A DNA stretch of 64,000 nucleotides from Trichomonas vaginalis G3 (lineage: Eukaryota > Parabasalia > Trichomonadida > Trichomonadidae), in assembly GCF_026262505.1 (NCBI RefSeq), contig NC_067207.1:814252-878251 (forward strand), written 5' to 3'. The notes beneath the pieces were generated by a model. The model had not been told where the DNA came from and ran no database searches. It saw only the letters and a program-made list of their open reading frames with translations. This document shows positions 55,003 through 63,301 of this stretch, piece by piece. Position 1 is the first letter of the stretch. Every line of letters starts with the position of its first letter. Position numbers and translations under genes: made by a program.

Positions 55003-58000
55003 AATCTACGCTAGCTTTATTTTTATCACGAATGACCTCATTCTGACTGACTCATTCATGACTCATTGCTGACAAAAATAAATGACCTCAGAACTTCAAC
55101 TTACGAATAAAGCTTGTTTTAGTCGTTATTGAAAAGTTGAACTTTTCAGCAAAGCAAGGTTGACATGACTTACATAAGTCGAATGCAATCTCTTGACCAT
55201 CATAAAGTGCTTTGTAAAGTTTCATTAAACTGAACTCAGAGTCTTTGTCATATGTTCCAACAGGTATGTGAATGTTCTTATCTTCATTGTAATAGCATTG
55301 TATAGCTTCAGGAAACATTTCATTAGCGGTTAAAGCAATAACATCTTGCTTCACGCCTTTCATTCTGCAGTGAAATGCAACTTCATTTAAATCGTTAGTG
55401 AGTAAGTCTATGTAGGTCTTCTTTCCACAGAAAATACTTTTATAAGCTAAACTTTGTTTTCCAGGTGTTATTTCTGCAAAGTCGCTATGAAATTGACCAA
55501 GGTTCTTTCCTATAAGTTCGCGACCATATCTCTTCTTAAACTCTGCTGCAAGCTTTGGTATGTCTTCATTATATAAGTGCATACTGTCGGTATCCTGGTA
55601 AAAGATTTGAAGACCCATGTCTCTGCAGTACAGAATACTTCATTCATAATACGTTTTGACATAGACAGAATATTAACACCAAGTGGACAGAAGTTAAAGT
55701 GTCTGCAAATGCTTTTCGTTAGCTTGAAAATAGTTTTATCTGAACCATCCAAACCTTCGAACTTCACTATATGGTTGTAATTTCTTATAGCATATCTTAT
55801 AGCATCTTTGTCATTTACTATGGTTATTTTTGACTCAATAGGAGATAGAATAGTTTTGCCATAAATGCTGTTCAGAATGAGTTTTATAATTTCTTGTAAG
55901 GGGTTTCCTTCTTTCTTATACTTTAACCTTAACTCAAACAACTTCTTTACTTCATCTCTTATTCTCATATCTCTGTTTCCATCGTAATAGTATCCTTGCA
56001 ACACTTCACATTTGACACATTGATATTTTATGAGGTCTTGTAATGTTATATGGTCAACATACATGAGACAGCAAGTGTTTGAACTTCTTGGAACGTTAAG
56101 TTCTGGATTTAGTTCAGGGTCGCAAACTATTAAATGAAAGTGTCTGGGTATACCAATCTCTGTTATCTTAATGAGAACAAAGAAGCCAGACATAAACTTT
56201 TCACCAATGGGTTCCTTTTGGTCATCATCGAATAAATGTCTCATGAGATACTCTGTGCTTAACATTTCTTCCTTCAATACTTTTGGAATACCTTCTAAAG
56301 TATAAAGTCTTGCTATAGCTGAAGGATATAATGAAACAGTGTCGAAGTCAGCAATGAGTTTCTTTTTGCTCTTTTGTTTCATGTTATCTGACAACATACA
56401 TCTTCCACCTTGAATGCATCTCGAAATAAATTCTCTTGGTTTATTTGAGAGGTCATAAAGATTTCCATTCGGGAAGTATACTCTGTTCTCAAACAATTTG
56501 TTAGCAATAGAACAAATACTAACGTAGTCATAAACGTTTAAATCAAACTCTTTCAATAAGTCATTGCGGAACTTTACAAAACCTTCTCTTAAAATTCTTA
56601 CATCTTGTTTGCAGTAAAACGTGCTATATTTTTCTAAGTCGAAGTGGTTTTCATCTATTCTGCAACCTTTGATGGAATCTATGTTTTCATAAATGTATCT
56701 GCATCATGGATAAACTTACATGCTTCAGAAATGACACCAGTTCTGTTGTCATTTGCTAACAAAACACTGCTGTAGTAGTTATATGGAAATACTTCTTTCG
56801 GTCCTGTTTGTAAGTTAAACATAGCAGGAAATAGTTTAAGCTTCTTATTTATAACACTGTAAGAGTCTTTTATAATAATTGCCCGTCCTTTATATAAACC
56901 AGTTATTTGCATTGTTCGTGAACCTTTAATGATGGGAGTTCCTTTCACTTCTGTCATGTGTCTTAAGATGAAGTTTATGTCATAACTGAGGTTGTGGAAA
57001 TATATTAAACTCTTGTCAGGAAGTCTTTCCAAAAATTCTGTTGCACAGTTTTGACCCCAAATGCTTTCACTCACTGAACCATCTTCACTGTCATAACAGA
57101 TGTTAAAAGCTTTATGAAAGCCTGTACTACACTCAAAGTCAGCAAAGAAAACGTGCTCAGGAATGAATTTACATTTAGCTTTATTTACTTCTTTTGACTC
57201 TGCTTTCTTCTTCAGTTGTACACAATACTTTGGAGCATATGTCAAATCTTTAAATGGTGCAAGGTTCTGTTTATATAAGTCAGTAGTATATGTGAAAAGT
57301 TCTCCATAAGAAATAGGTTCGAAATATTTGCACTCCCACAATGTTTTCATAACATCCCATAGCGGTGTTGTTCTATCATAACGAACTACATATTTATCTT
57401 CTCTCTTTGTATAAATCTTCATCTGTTTCTCAATGTTCATTCCACCACACTTTGAAGATTTCTATATAGTTTCGAATGAAGTATGTTGTCATTGGTAATC
57501 TTTCATTTAGCATGTAGTGGTCTTCAACAAGAAGTAAGTCAATAGTTCTAACAGTTTCGCATTCTTTTGGTATATATCTCTTTATTTCATTATGTCTTGA
57601 GTCATTGAAATAACCAATGGTAACATTAAATGCTATACCTGTTGCGTCGAAATTTCTTGTACTTTACTTTGAGGAAAGTCTCTAACACGAATGACTTCTC
57701 TCATGTGGTCAATAGTTTCTTCATTTACTCCAGCCTGAATGCAAGCATAAACGAAACAATTGTCCTCTGTCATAAGTGTTGCAGTTCTTTTGTTCAGTTC
57801 ATTGAAGATTTGGTAGCGTTCAAGATTTATAGGTAATGTGCAAAGATACTTCCAGAACTGACCGCTTCTCTTCTTATAAAACTTCTTTTCACCATTATCT
57901 TTCCAAAAGCTTTCTATAAGTGCTGGGTTTCCTGTTTGCTTAAGAGCTTCCAAAATGGCTTTCTGGTCATTTGTCAGTGTGCTTTCATCTCTATATGGTC

Positions 58001-58550
58001 TCTTTTTTGGTTTGCCTTTCTTTACATCTGACATCGTTAAGCCTTCATATTCTGTTAAATCATACATCTTTATTTCGGTAAGATTCTTTATGTTTGTCAA
58101 GAAGAAGTCATAGTGCATTTCAACAATACCTGCAGCATTTGCTTCTATCTCTGATATAAAGTTCTCCTTCAAGAGCTGATGTAGTAATGTTCCAATATTA
58201 TTGAGGTTTAACGTAGAACATTCATACTTTCCACCAAGTTTATAACATACCATCCATCTCTGTTGGAGTTTATTTTAATTTTCTCTAAGAGTCTCATGAA
58301 AACCTTACCGAAATGTTTGTGTAAGTAGTCTCTGTTTGGTTCATCTAAAGCTTCGATGTTAAAGTCAATGAGTCTATTGCCTGACTTCACATTTCTCTTC
58401 CTATTCTCTTCATCTTTCTTTAACCATCTCTCACCTTCTTTTGGTTTGTCGTCAATGGAACGAATGACATCGTTAGCTTTGCGAACTTGTTCTATAGCAC
58501 TTTTAAACATCTCTCTTCTCTGTTGTTTCAGTGTGTCATCTCTCTTTCGT

Positions 58551-58688
58551 GTTTCACCAACGTTTGCATTTGTTATGTCAAACATCTCTCTTCTTACTTC
58601 ATGAGGTACAGCTCTTCTTGTTTCACCAACGTTTGCATTTGTTATGTCAAACATCTCTCTTCTTACTTCATGAGGTACTGAACGTCTA
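58551..58688 (-). repeat. 69-bp in-frame tandem duplication in the polymerase N-terminal region
   Basis: HEVRREMFDITNANVGETR occurs twice in a row with period 69 bp (23 residues). The copies differ by a few bases only. A third, shorter echo (RREMF) follows downstream. Confidence 0.9.
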
Positions 58689-58734
58689 TGATATAAGTCA
58701 ATAGCAATGTCATTTAAAGGAAATGCTCTTGCAT

Positions 58735-58759
58735 GGACTTCGTCCTCGCCGCGTTGCGG
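58735..58759. repeat. Pair of short GC-rich hairpins inside the polymerase gene
   Basis: GGACTTCGTCC (58735-58745) and CCGCGTTGCGG (58749-58759) lie side by side within coding sequence that is otherwise AT-rich. Confidence 0.75.
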
Positions 58760-59018
58760 CTTTATGAACTCATGAATTCTATCATAACTTATTGCACCAT
58801 TATAGTCTTTAATGAAGTCAGCGAGTGCTTTTTTGTTTGTTGCGTAATGCTTTGCAACATCTATATTAGCTTCTGTAAGAAGTTGTTTTATTTCCGAGTG
58901 TTCTAACTTAGACAACTTCCGATACATCTTTAGTAGGAAATAAAAAAATATTTTTTGAAAAAATTAGATTAGATTTTTTTTAAGTTATTTTTCAAAATAA
59001 TTTAATATTTTTATTTTA

Positions 59019-59492
59019 ATGAAACACATGCAAGATTGCAAGTTCTTTTCATACAATGCTCTCGCTACTGCCATCAAGAATGAGTTCAATAATGCTTCAA
59101 ACGTTAATGTTATCTTTAACAAGAAGTTTGTGAAAGAATCTAAGTTTGGTCAGTATGTCAGACCATTAGCTATCGTCATTGACCGCAAACGTTATACTTC
59201 ACAAGAGTTAGCAGTAGTTTTGAAACAAAAGGGTTTCTTCGTGAATGTCAAAGATACACACTATACTGTCATAAAGAACTCCAACATTGACTTCTTCAGT
59301 ATTGCTATGAATCTTTCCGAACAGAAAGAATATAAGAAGGGTGAAACATCTGTGAAATATTATCCTTCATCTCTGAAGACAATAACGAACAAAGATGTTA
59401 TACAAAAGTTCTTACCAAAGGTTGAAGAAGCTTCAATTGACATTGACGAAGGAAGTGAAATGGTTGAAGAAATTGACCCTGAAGCTATTTAA
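59019..59492 (+). CDS. P2 hypothetical protein, divergent from polymerase
   Basis: 157 aa, frame whole. Alternating strands and helices (KFFSYNALATAIKNEFNNAS, RPLAIVIDRKRYTSQELAVV) suggest a compact alpha/beta fold. The end is acidic (EEASIDIDEGSEMVEEIDPE). It shares an about 90-bp AT-rich divergent promoter with the polymerase, so it could be a replication partner, though no family is recognised. Confidence 0.55.
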   Translation: MKHMQDCKFFSYNALATAIKNEFNNASNVNVIFNKKFVKESKFGQYVRPLAIVIDRKRYTSQELAVVLKQKGFFVNVKDTHYTVIKNSNIDFFSIAMNLSEQKEYKKGETSVKYYPSSLKTITNKDVIQKFLPKVEEASIDIDEGSEMVEEIDPEAI

Positions 59493-59543
59493 CCAAAAAT
59501 ATATTTTTGGTGAAGAGGTGAGATATCACCTGTTTTTTCACCT
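59493..59543 (+). repeat. GGTGA palindrome module, copy 2
   Basis: AAATATATTTTTGGTGAAG, then AGGTGAGATATCACCT (perfect palindromic core) and TTTTTTCACC. It begins at the stop of the 59019 gene and lies between convergent genes. Confidence 0.8.
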
Positions 59544-59552
59544 CATTCTCTC

Positions 59553-59600
59553 TTCGTTAATGTTGTCGTGACTTCTTCGTTAATGTTGTCGTGACTTCAT
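59553..59600 (+). repeat. Short tandem repeat TTCGTTAATGTTGTCGTGAC
   Basis: Slightly more than two copies of a 23-bp unit. Related to the 25-bp repeat at 61346-61495 (shared CTTCTTCGT-AATG words). Confidence 0.85.
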
Positions 59601-59652
59601 TCTTCCTCTTTGAAGTTATCGAAATATTCTGTTATTTTTTCCTTCAGTAATG

Positions 59653-60455
59653 TTAAGTCTTCTTTGAAGGTAAGTATTGTGCAACCTTTGATGTCATAGT
59701 GTGTTTGAGGAAGAGTATTTTTGACAATTTCTTTATTTGCTCATTCGGTGTCATTGAAATCGGTAAGTTTTCACGATAGAACCAGTTTCTGTCAGATTTA
59801 TATATTTTAGCAAGGTCGTAAAAGCTTTTGTTGTTTCTTCTGACTAAATGCAACATAACCATATCTCTATCTTCTTCTTTCTCCAACTCTTCAGTATAAT
59901 CATATACTTATAACTCTTTTCCTTTCCTTTTGGTACTGAACGTGGTATTCTTTTCTGTATGCTTTTGTCTTTGGATTCAATGACTTCATCTTTTGCTTGA
60001 AGTTTCTTTTCCATCTCTCCACGTTCTTGTCTGTGAATTTCGTCAAGAAGTTTACAAACATACCAAGCATAACGTGGTGAAGCCCACATTGCTACAACAT
60101 TTACTAAAAGTCTATGAACATAATATCCTCTCAAACCGTTTGGCAATTTTTCACGGTTTTCATAGAGTTTTGGCGACTGGGATTTTTTACCTACTCGCTG
60201 TTCTTCACTGTTTTCAGAAAAAAGTACGTCTCGCTGTGCTTCACTTAATAGTTCTATGGTGCTTTGGTTCCTAAACCAGTCTTTAGGAAGCTTAGTATCT
60301 GGAGCAAAACAAGCCGTCAAAATACTTTGCATTTGGTACATGTCGTCTTTGACAGAACGAATGAGTCTCAATTGTTTGTTATATTGTATGTACTCGTATT
60401 CTTCATTTATGACTTCATGAACGATAGCAGTTGTTGTGTTCTCTAATGTTGACAT
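59653..60455 (-). pseudogene. P2 KilA-N domain protein (broken)
   Basis: Residues about 57-140 show the KilA-N pattern: LPKDWFRNQSTIELL, then GLRGYYVHRLLVNVVAMWAS and YAWYVCKLLDEIHRQ. A charged coiled-coil linker and a separate C-terminal region (LVRRNNKSFYDLAKIYKSDR) follow. KilA-N is a DNA-binding domain frequent in large DNA viruses, phages and trichomonad Mavericks. It carries the P2 promoter-like motif at 60498. About one to two breaks. Confidence 0.7.
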
Positions 60456-60497
60456 ATCTGTCCTTACATACAGGATAAAAAAATAAATAAAAATAAA

Positions 60498-60515
60498 ATT
60501 AGCGTTATTTTTTCT
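60498..60515 (-). promoter_or_regulatory. P2 promoter-like motif, copy 2
   Basis: Minus strand CAGAAAAAATAACGCTAATT, followed by T-rich sequence and ATCCTGTATGTAAGGACAG before the KilA-N ATG. The TTTTATCCTGTATG words also precede the divergent gene at 60563. Confidence 0.5.
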
Positions 60516-60562
60516 GAGATAAACACTATTTCTTCACAACATTAAATTTTATCCTGTATGAA

Positions 60563-60937
60563 ATGACTTTAAAAAGATTATTGACTGACTTCGAATACTA
60601 TCTCATTGACGCACTGACAGACCCTCAAAACTGTGTTGAAAGTTCTTTAAGCTTTAAGATTGAAGGTACGACGCATTTTGTCTTCACTTACGTATTGAAA
60701 GAATATGACCGTTATCATAACGAAGTGAATCAAACACTAATAAAATTTGTAGATAAAAAATTGGTTAACAATGAATATTTTAAACGTGAAGACCCAAACA
60801 CTGCTGGAGATGATGAAGAATACAGACAAGTTATTGAAAAAAATAACGCAAGATTAGATGCAATAGAAAAGAAGTTTAATGAATGTCTTACAAACACGTA
60901 TGAATATCTTATGCAGTGGGAAGCCAGATGGAAATAA
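60563..60937 (+). CDS. P2 hypothetical helical protein
   Basis: 124 aa, frame whole. Mostly helical with a likely coiled coil (EYRQVIEKNNARLDAIEKKF) and a Trp-containing end (QWEARWK). Divergent from the KilA-N gene. Not recognised. Confidence 0.55.
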   Translation: MTLKRLLTDFEYYLIDALTDPQNCVESSLSFKIEGTTHFVFTYVLKEYDRYHNEVNQTLIKFVDKKLVNNEYFKREDPNTAGDDEEYRQVIEKNNARLDAIEKKFNECLTNTYEYLMQWEARWK

Positions 60938-60978
60938 ATTTACGTCAAATATGCAATTTATAAAATCTTATGTCGACA

Positions 60979-61057
60979 GGCTACGTAGCACAGTGGTCTA
61001 AGGTGGTGTTATGGAGGGGTCAGGGTCTGTGGTTCGAACCGCGACAGCGCCGTATTT
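60979..61057 (+). ncRNA. tRNA-like sequence with A and B boxes
   Basis: TAGCACAGTGG (60986-60996) matches the Pol III A box and GGTTCGAACC (61031-61040) the B box, 46 bp apart as in real tRNA genes. A TTTT run at 61054-61057 stands where a Pol III terminator would. Much of it resembles a tRNA body (TCTAAGG, TCAGGGTC-TGTGGTTCGAACC). However, acceptor, anticodon and T stems do not pair well and no anticodon loop can be set, so this is a tRNA-derived relic or tRNA mimic rather than a working tRNA. Confidence 0.5.
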
Positions 61058-61117
61058 TCTTATTTTCTTTATTTGTCTTGTTTGTCGTGAATAAAAAGTG
61101 TCATAAAAGTGCTCTAT

Positions 61118-61180
61118 CTTCCACGGGAATAAATAAAAAATTTACTTTATTTCTTCTTTATTTCTTTGTTCCCGTGGAAG
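61118..61180. repeat. Long-loop hairpin with 12-bp perfect arms
   Basis: CTTCCACGGGAA (61118-61129) and TTCCCGTGGAAG (61169-61180) around a 39-nt AT loop. Part of the right arm word (CGTGGAAG) recurs near 61262-61270. Confidence 0.85.
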
Positions 61181-61277
61181 AAGGGTTTTGCTGTTTTTTC
61201 TCAGCCGAAATCAATGATTTTTTCATTTTTGGAATCCTTAGCGAATGAGGAATCTTTTCTCTCGTGGAAGCTTTGAC

Positions 61278-61340
61278 CTAAAATATAATTTAGGTGAAGA
61301 GGTGAGATGTCACCTGTTTTCTCACCTGTTTTTTCACCCT
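61278..61340 (+). repeat. GGTGA palindrome module, copy 3
   Basis: AGGTGAAGAGGTGAGATGTC then ACCTGTTTTCTCACC and TTTTTTCACCC, preceded by AAATATAATTT. It is followed directly by the 25-bp tandem repeat. Confidence 0.8.
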
Positions 61341-61345
61341 CGTGA

Positions 61346-61495
61346 CTTTGTCATAACTTCTTCGTAAATGCTTTGTCATAACTTCTTCGTAAATGCTTTG
61401 TCATAACTTCTTCGTAAATGCTTTGTCATAACTTCTTCGTAAATGCCTTGTCAAGATTTCATCGTAAATGCTTTGTCATAACTTCTTCGTAAATG
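61346..61495 (+). repeat. 25-bp tandem repeat, six copies
   Basis: Unit CTTTGTCATAACTTCTTCGT plus AAATG. Copies 1-4 and 6 are identical, and copy 5 (61446-61470) has several changes. The array lies between two GGTGA modules. Confidence 0.95.
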
Positions 61496-61506
61496 AGTGT
61501 AAATGA

Positions 61507-61570
61507 CCAAAAATATATTATAGGTGAAGAGGTGAGATGTCACCTCTTTTTTCACCTAATTTCTCACCCT
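61507..61570 (+). repeat. GGTGA palindrome module, copy 4
   Basis: AAATATATTATAGGTGAAGA, then GGTGAGATGTCACCTC and further CACC words. Same orientation as copy 3. Confidence 0.8.
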
Positions 61571-61572
61571 CA

Positions 61573-61600
61573 GCCGCTAAGCGGCGAGACCCAAAGGGTC
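61573..61600. repeat. Two adjacent GC-rich hairpins
   Basis: GCCGCTAAGCGGC and GACCCAAAGGGTC, each a 5-bp perfect stem with a 3-nt loop, upstream of the 61683 gene. Confidence 0.85.
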
Positions 61601-61628
61601 TTGAATTTTCATGAATTTCCTTAAGATA

Positions 61629-61650
61629 GAAAAAATAACGTTAGTTTTAT
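61629..61650 (+). promoter_or_regulatory. P2 promoter-like motif, copy 3
   Basis: GAAAAAATAACGTTAGTTTT followed by T-rich sequence and TTTTGTATGTAAAGATATG, ending in the start codon of the next gene. Confidence 0.5.
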
Positions 61651-61682
61651 TTTATTTATTTTTTTATTTTGTATGTAAAGAT

Positions 61683-62648
61683 ATGATTTCAACAATCGGC
61701 ACAACAACAATTCAAGCCGCGAACGGCGGGACTCTGTCCACAACAACTTCACCAAACTCGTTAGTCATGAATCCAACATCTATGTTAGTAGAGATGAAAA
61801 GCTTCATTCCTTCTTCATATACTTTCGAAACAAAAATCCAGAAGATAAAGCAAGAACTTTTAACAAGTAATTTAGACTGTAGTGCGAAAGATGAAACAAA
61901 TGAACAGTATCTTTATGAAATGCAGGACATTATTGACCATTTACCTAAACTACCTGAAATTCAGCATCAAAAACTAACTATTCCTGAATTCGATGAAATA
62001 GAAGTGAAACCAACTGACTCAGTAGAAATAAAGAAGTTCATTCGAAAGGTAAACTATGAGTTTCTAGGATTTCATTGCAACCATAAGGTTATGGACAAAG
62101 ATTGCGACATGGTATATAAGAATGTTTCTGACATATATAAATCCGGGGAGTTTAAGACCTACGATAACTTTGTTTCGTTAGTTGCTGAATGTGTATGGCA
62201 GATAAGAGATAAAGATAGAAGAGGTAAAATATGGAACGAACAGATAAGACCAACTGCTTTTGAGTTAAAGAAAACCATTGACGCCTTAGTTGTTTTAGCA
62301 GGTAAGGTTTCAGAATATAACGCAAAAATGAATCCGCAATGTTCTAAATGTAAAGCAGCAATTAGGAAATATAACTACTCCGTCAAAGAGATAGAAAGAA
62401 TGCGAAACGACTATGCAGACTTAAAGAAAGAAGCAGAAAAGCCAGCAGAAAATAAAATGGACATGTTAGCATTTCTGAACAAAAACTATCCAACTGCTGA
62501 CGATTTCCTTCTATCTGACGTCAAGAAGAAATATAAAGAAACTTTCGGCATTGTTAAAACTTTTGACATACTGACAGAAGAAATAGAAGCTACGAAATTG
62601 TTTAGGATTTCAAATATACATCGTACAATTCATGTAAAACGCTTGTGA
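61683..62648 (+). CDS. P2 hypothetical protein with Cys pair and coiled coil
   Basis: About 321 aa from MISTIGTTTIQAANGGT, frame whole. An ATG at 61611 in the same frame is rejected because the 24 extra codons are the T-rich promoter stretch. The first 45 residues are Ser/Thr/Asn-rich. The body is helical, with FHCNHKVMDKDC and CSKCKAAIRKYNYSVKEIER. The four Cys/His could bind metal. Function not recognised. Confidence 0.55.
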   Translation: MISTIGTTTIQAANGGTLSTTTSPNSLVMNPTSMLVEMKSFIPSSYTFETKIQKIKQELLTSNLDCSAKDETNEQYLYEMQDIIDHLPKLPEIQHQKLTIPEFDEIEVKPTDSVEIKKFIRKVNYEFLGFHCNHKVMDKDCDMVYKNVSDIYKSGEFKTYDNFVSLVAECVWQIRDKDRRGKIWNEQIRPTAFELKKTIDALVVLAGKVSEYNAKMNPQCSKCKAAIRKYNYSVKEIERMRNDYADLKKEAEKPAENKMDMLAFLNKNYPTADDFLLSDVKKKYKETFGIVKTFDILTEEIEATKLFRISNIHRTIHVKRL

Positions 62649-62653
62649 AAAAC

Positions 62654-62718
62654 TGGGGTGAGAAAACAGGTGAGAAAACGGGTGACATCTCACCTCTTCA
62701 CCTATAATATATTTTTGC
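62654..62718 (-). repeat. GGTGA palindrome module, copy 5 (opposite orientation)
   Basis: GGGTGAGAAAACAGGTGAG ... GTGACATCTCACCTCTTCAC then TATAATATATTTTTG. It fills the whole gap between two plus-strand genes, so it may act on the end of one and the start of the next. Confidence 0.8.
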
Positions 62719-62727
62719 TTTAATTAA

Positions 62728-63222
62728 ATGCTTTCCGGAAACGTCGATGAAAATCATATGGACAAATTATATGAAAAAATTAATAATGATTACCCCTCAT
62801 TAACCAGGGAAATGACGGATTCTATAGTTCGTAAATTCGATGAAATACAGGATATGTGGTTCGACAGATTCGACATGAACGATAAGGAAAAGAGAAAGAA
62901 CGATAACAATTTACTTACTAAAAGAATCCTAAAATCTAAAATAGGTGAAGCTTCAACATTTAACACAGTACATAACTTTTACACCGCTGTTTATATTTTC
63001 AATAATTTATTTAACGATGAACGAGAAAGAAAAAGTATGTTTAACGGAAGAAATGAATATGATTTTATCCTTTGTGCTGTTCGGGATGTTGACATGAAAC
63101 TAAAGAAAATATTCTTATTACAAGATGACACGGTTGAAGATGAAGTCAATGAGTTTTTAAATCGTGATTTAAATGAAATTGATGAAGTTATGACCGAATG
63201 TTATAAAAAGTTCAAGAGGTGA
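62728..63222 (+). CDS. P2 hypothetical helical protein
   Basis: 164 aa, frame whole. Nearly all-helical and charged (DIVRKFDEIQDMWFDRF-like and DVDMKLKKIFLLQDD segments). No domain recognised. Convergent with the integrase. Confidence 0.55.
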   Translation: MLSGNVDENHMDKLYEKINNDYPSLTREMTDSIVRKFDEIQDMWFDRFDMNDKEKRKNDNNLLTKRILKSKIGEASTFNTVHNFYTAVYIFNNLFNDERERKSMFNGRNEYDFILCAVRDVDMKLKKIFLLQDDTVEDEVNEFLNRDLNEIDEVMTECYKKFKR

Positions 63223-63276
63223 AAAAAAGGTGAGAAAACAGGTGAATCTCACCTCTTCACCTAAATTATATTTTTG
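63216..63276 (-). repeat. GGTGA palindrome module, copy 6 (opposite orientation)
   Basis: AGGTGAAAAAAAGGTGAGAA ... GGTGAATCTCACCTCTTCAC then TAAATTATATTTTTG. It begins within the last codons of the 62728 gene and separates it from the convergent integrase. Confidence 0.8.
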
Positions 63277-63301
63277 TCTGATTTACATCCAACGAAAAAG
63301 T

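Larger units (their letters stand above)
55088..58927 (-). pseudogene. P2 DNA polymerase B, protein-primed Maverick type (broken)
   Basis: All hallmark motifs are legible in order: exonuclease I FFADFECS, exonuclease II YFHNLSYDINFIL, polymerase A DFDTVSLYPSAI, polymerase B region KLILNSIYGKT and polymerase C YQDTDSMHLY. A long N-terminal extension (MYRKLSKLEHSEIKQLLTEA) of the kind seen in Maverick polymerases precedes them. It includes a duplicated 23-residue unit. Overall length is about 1,280 codons, normal for the family. About three to four breaks. It would replicate the element using a terminal protein. Confidence 0.88.

Noticed and set aside
58356-58681. Plus-strand frames opposite the polymerase N-terminal region
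   Set aside because: Antisense shadows that mirror the 69-bp duplication.
60979-61057. Functional tRNA gene
   Set aside because: Despite good A and B boxes, acceptor, anticodon and T stems do not pair and no anticodon can be placed.
60970-61248. 92-aa frame MSTGYVAQWSKVVLWRGQGL
   Set aside because: It runs through the tRNA-like A and B boxes and the 12-bp hairpin; composition is not protein-like.
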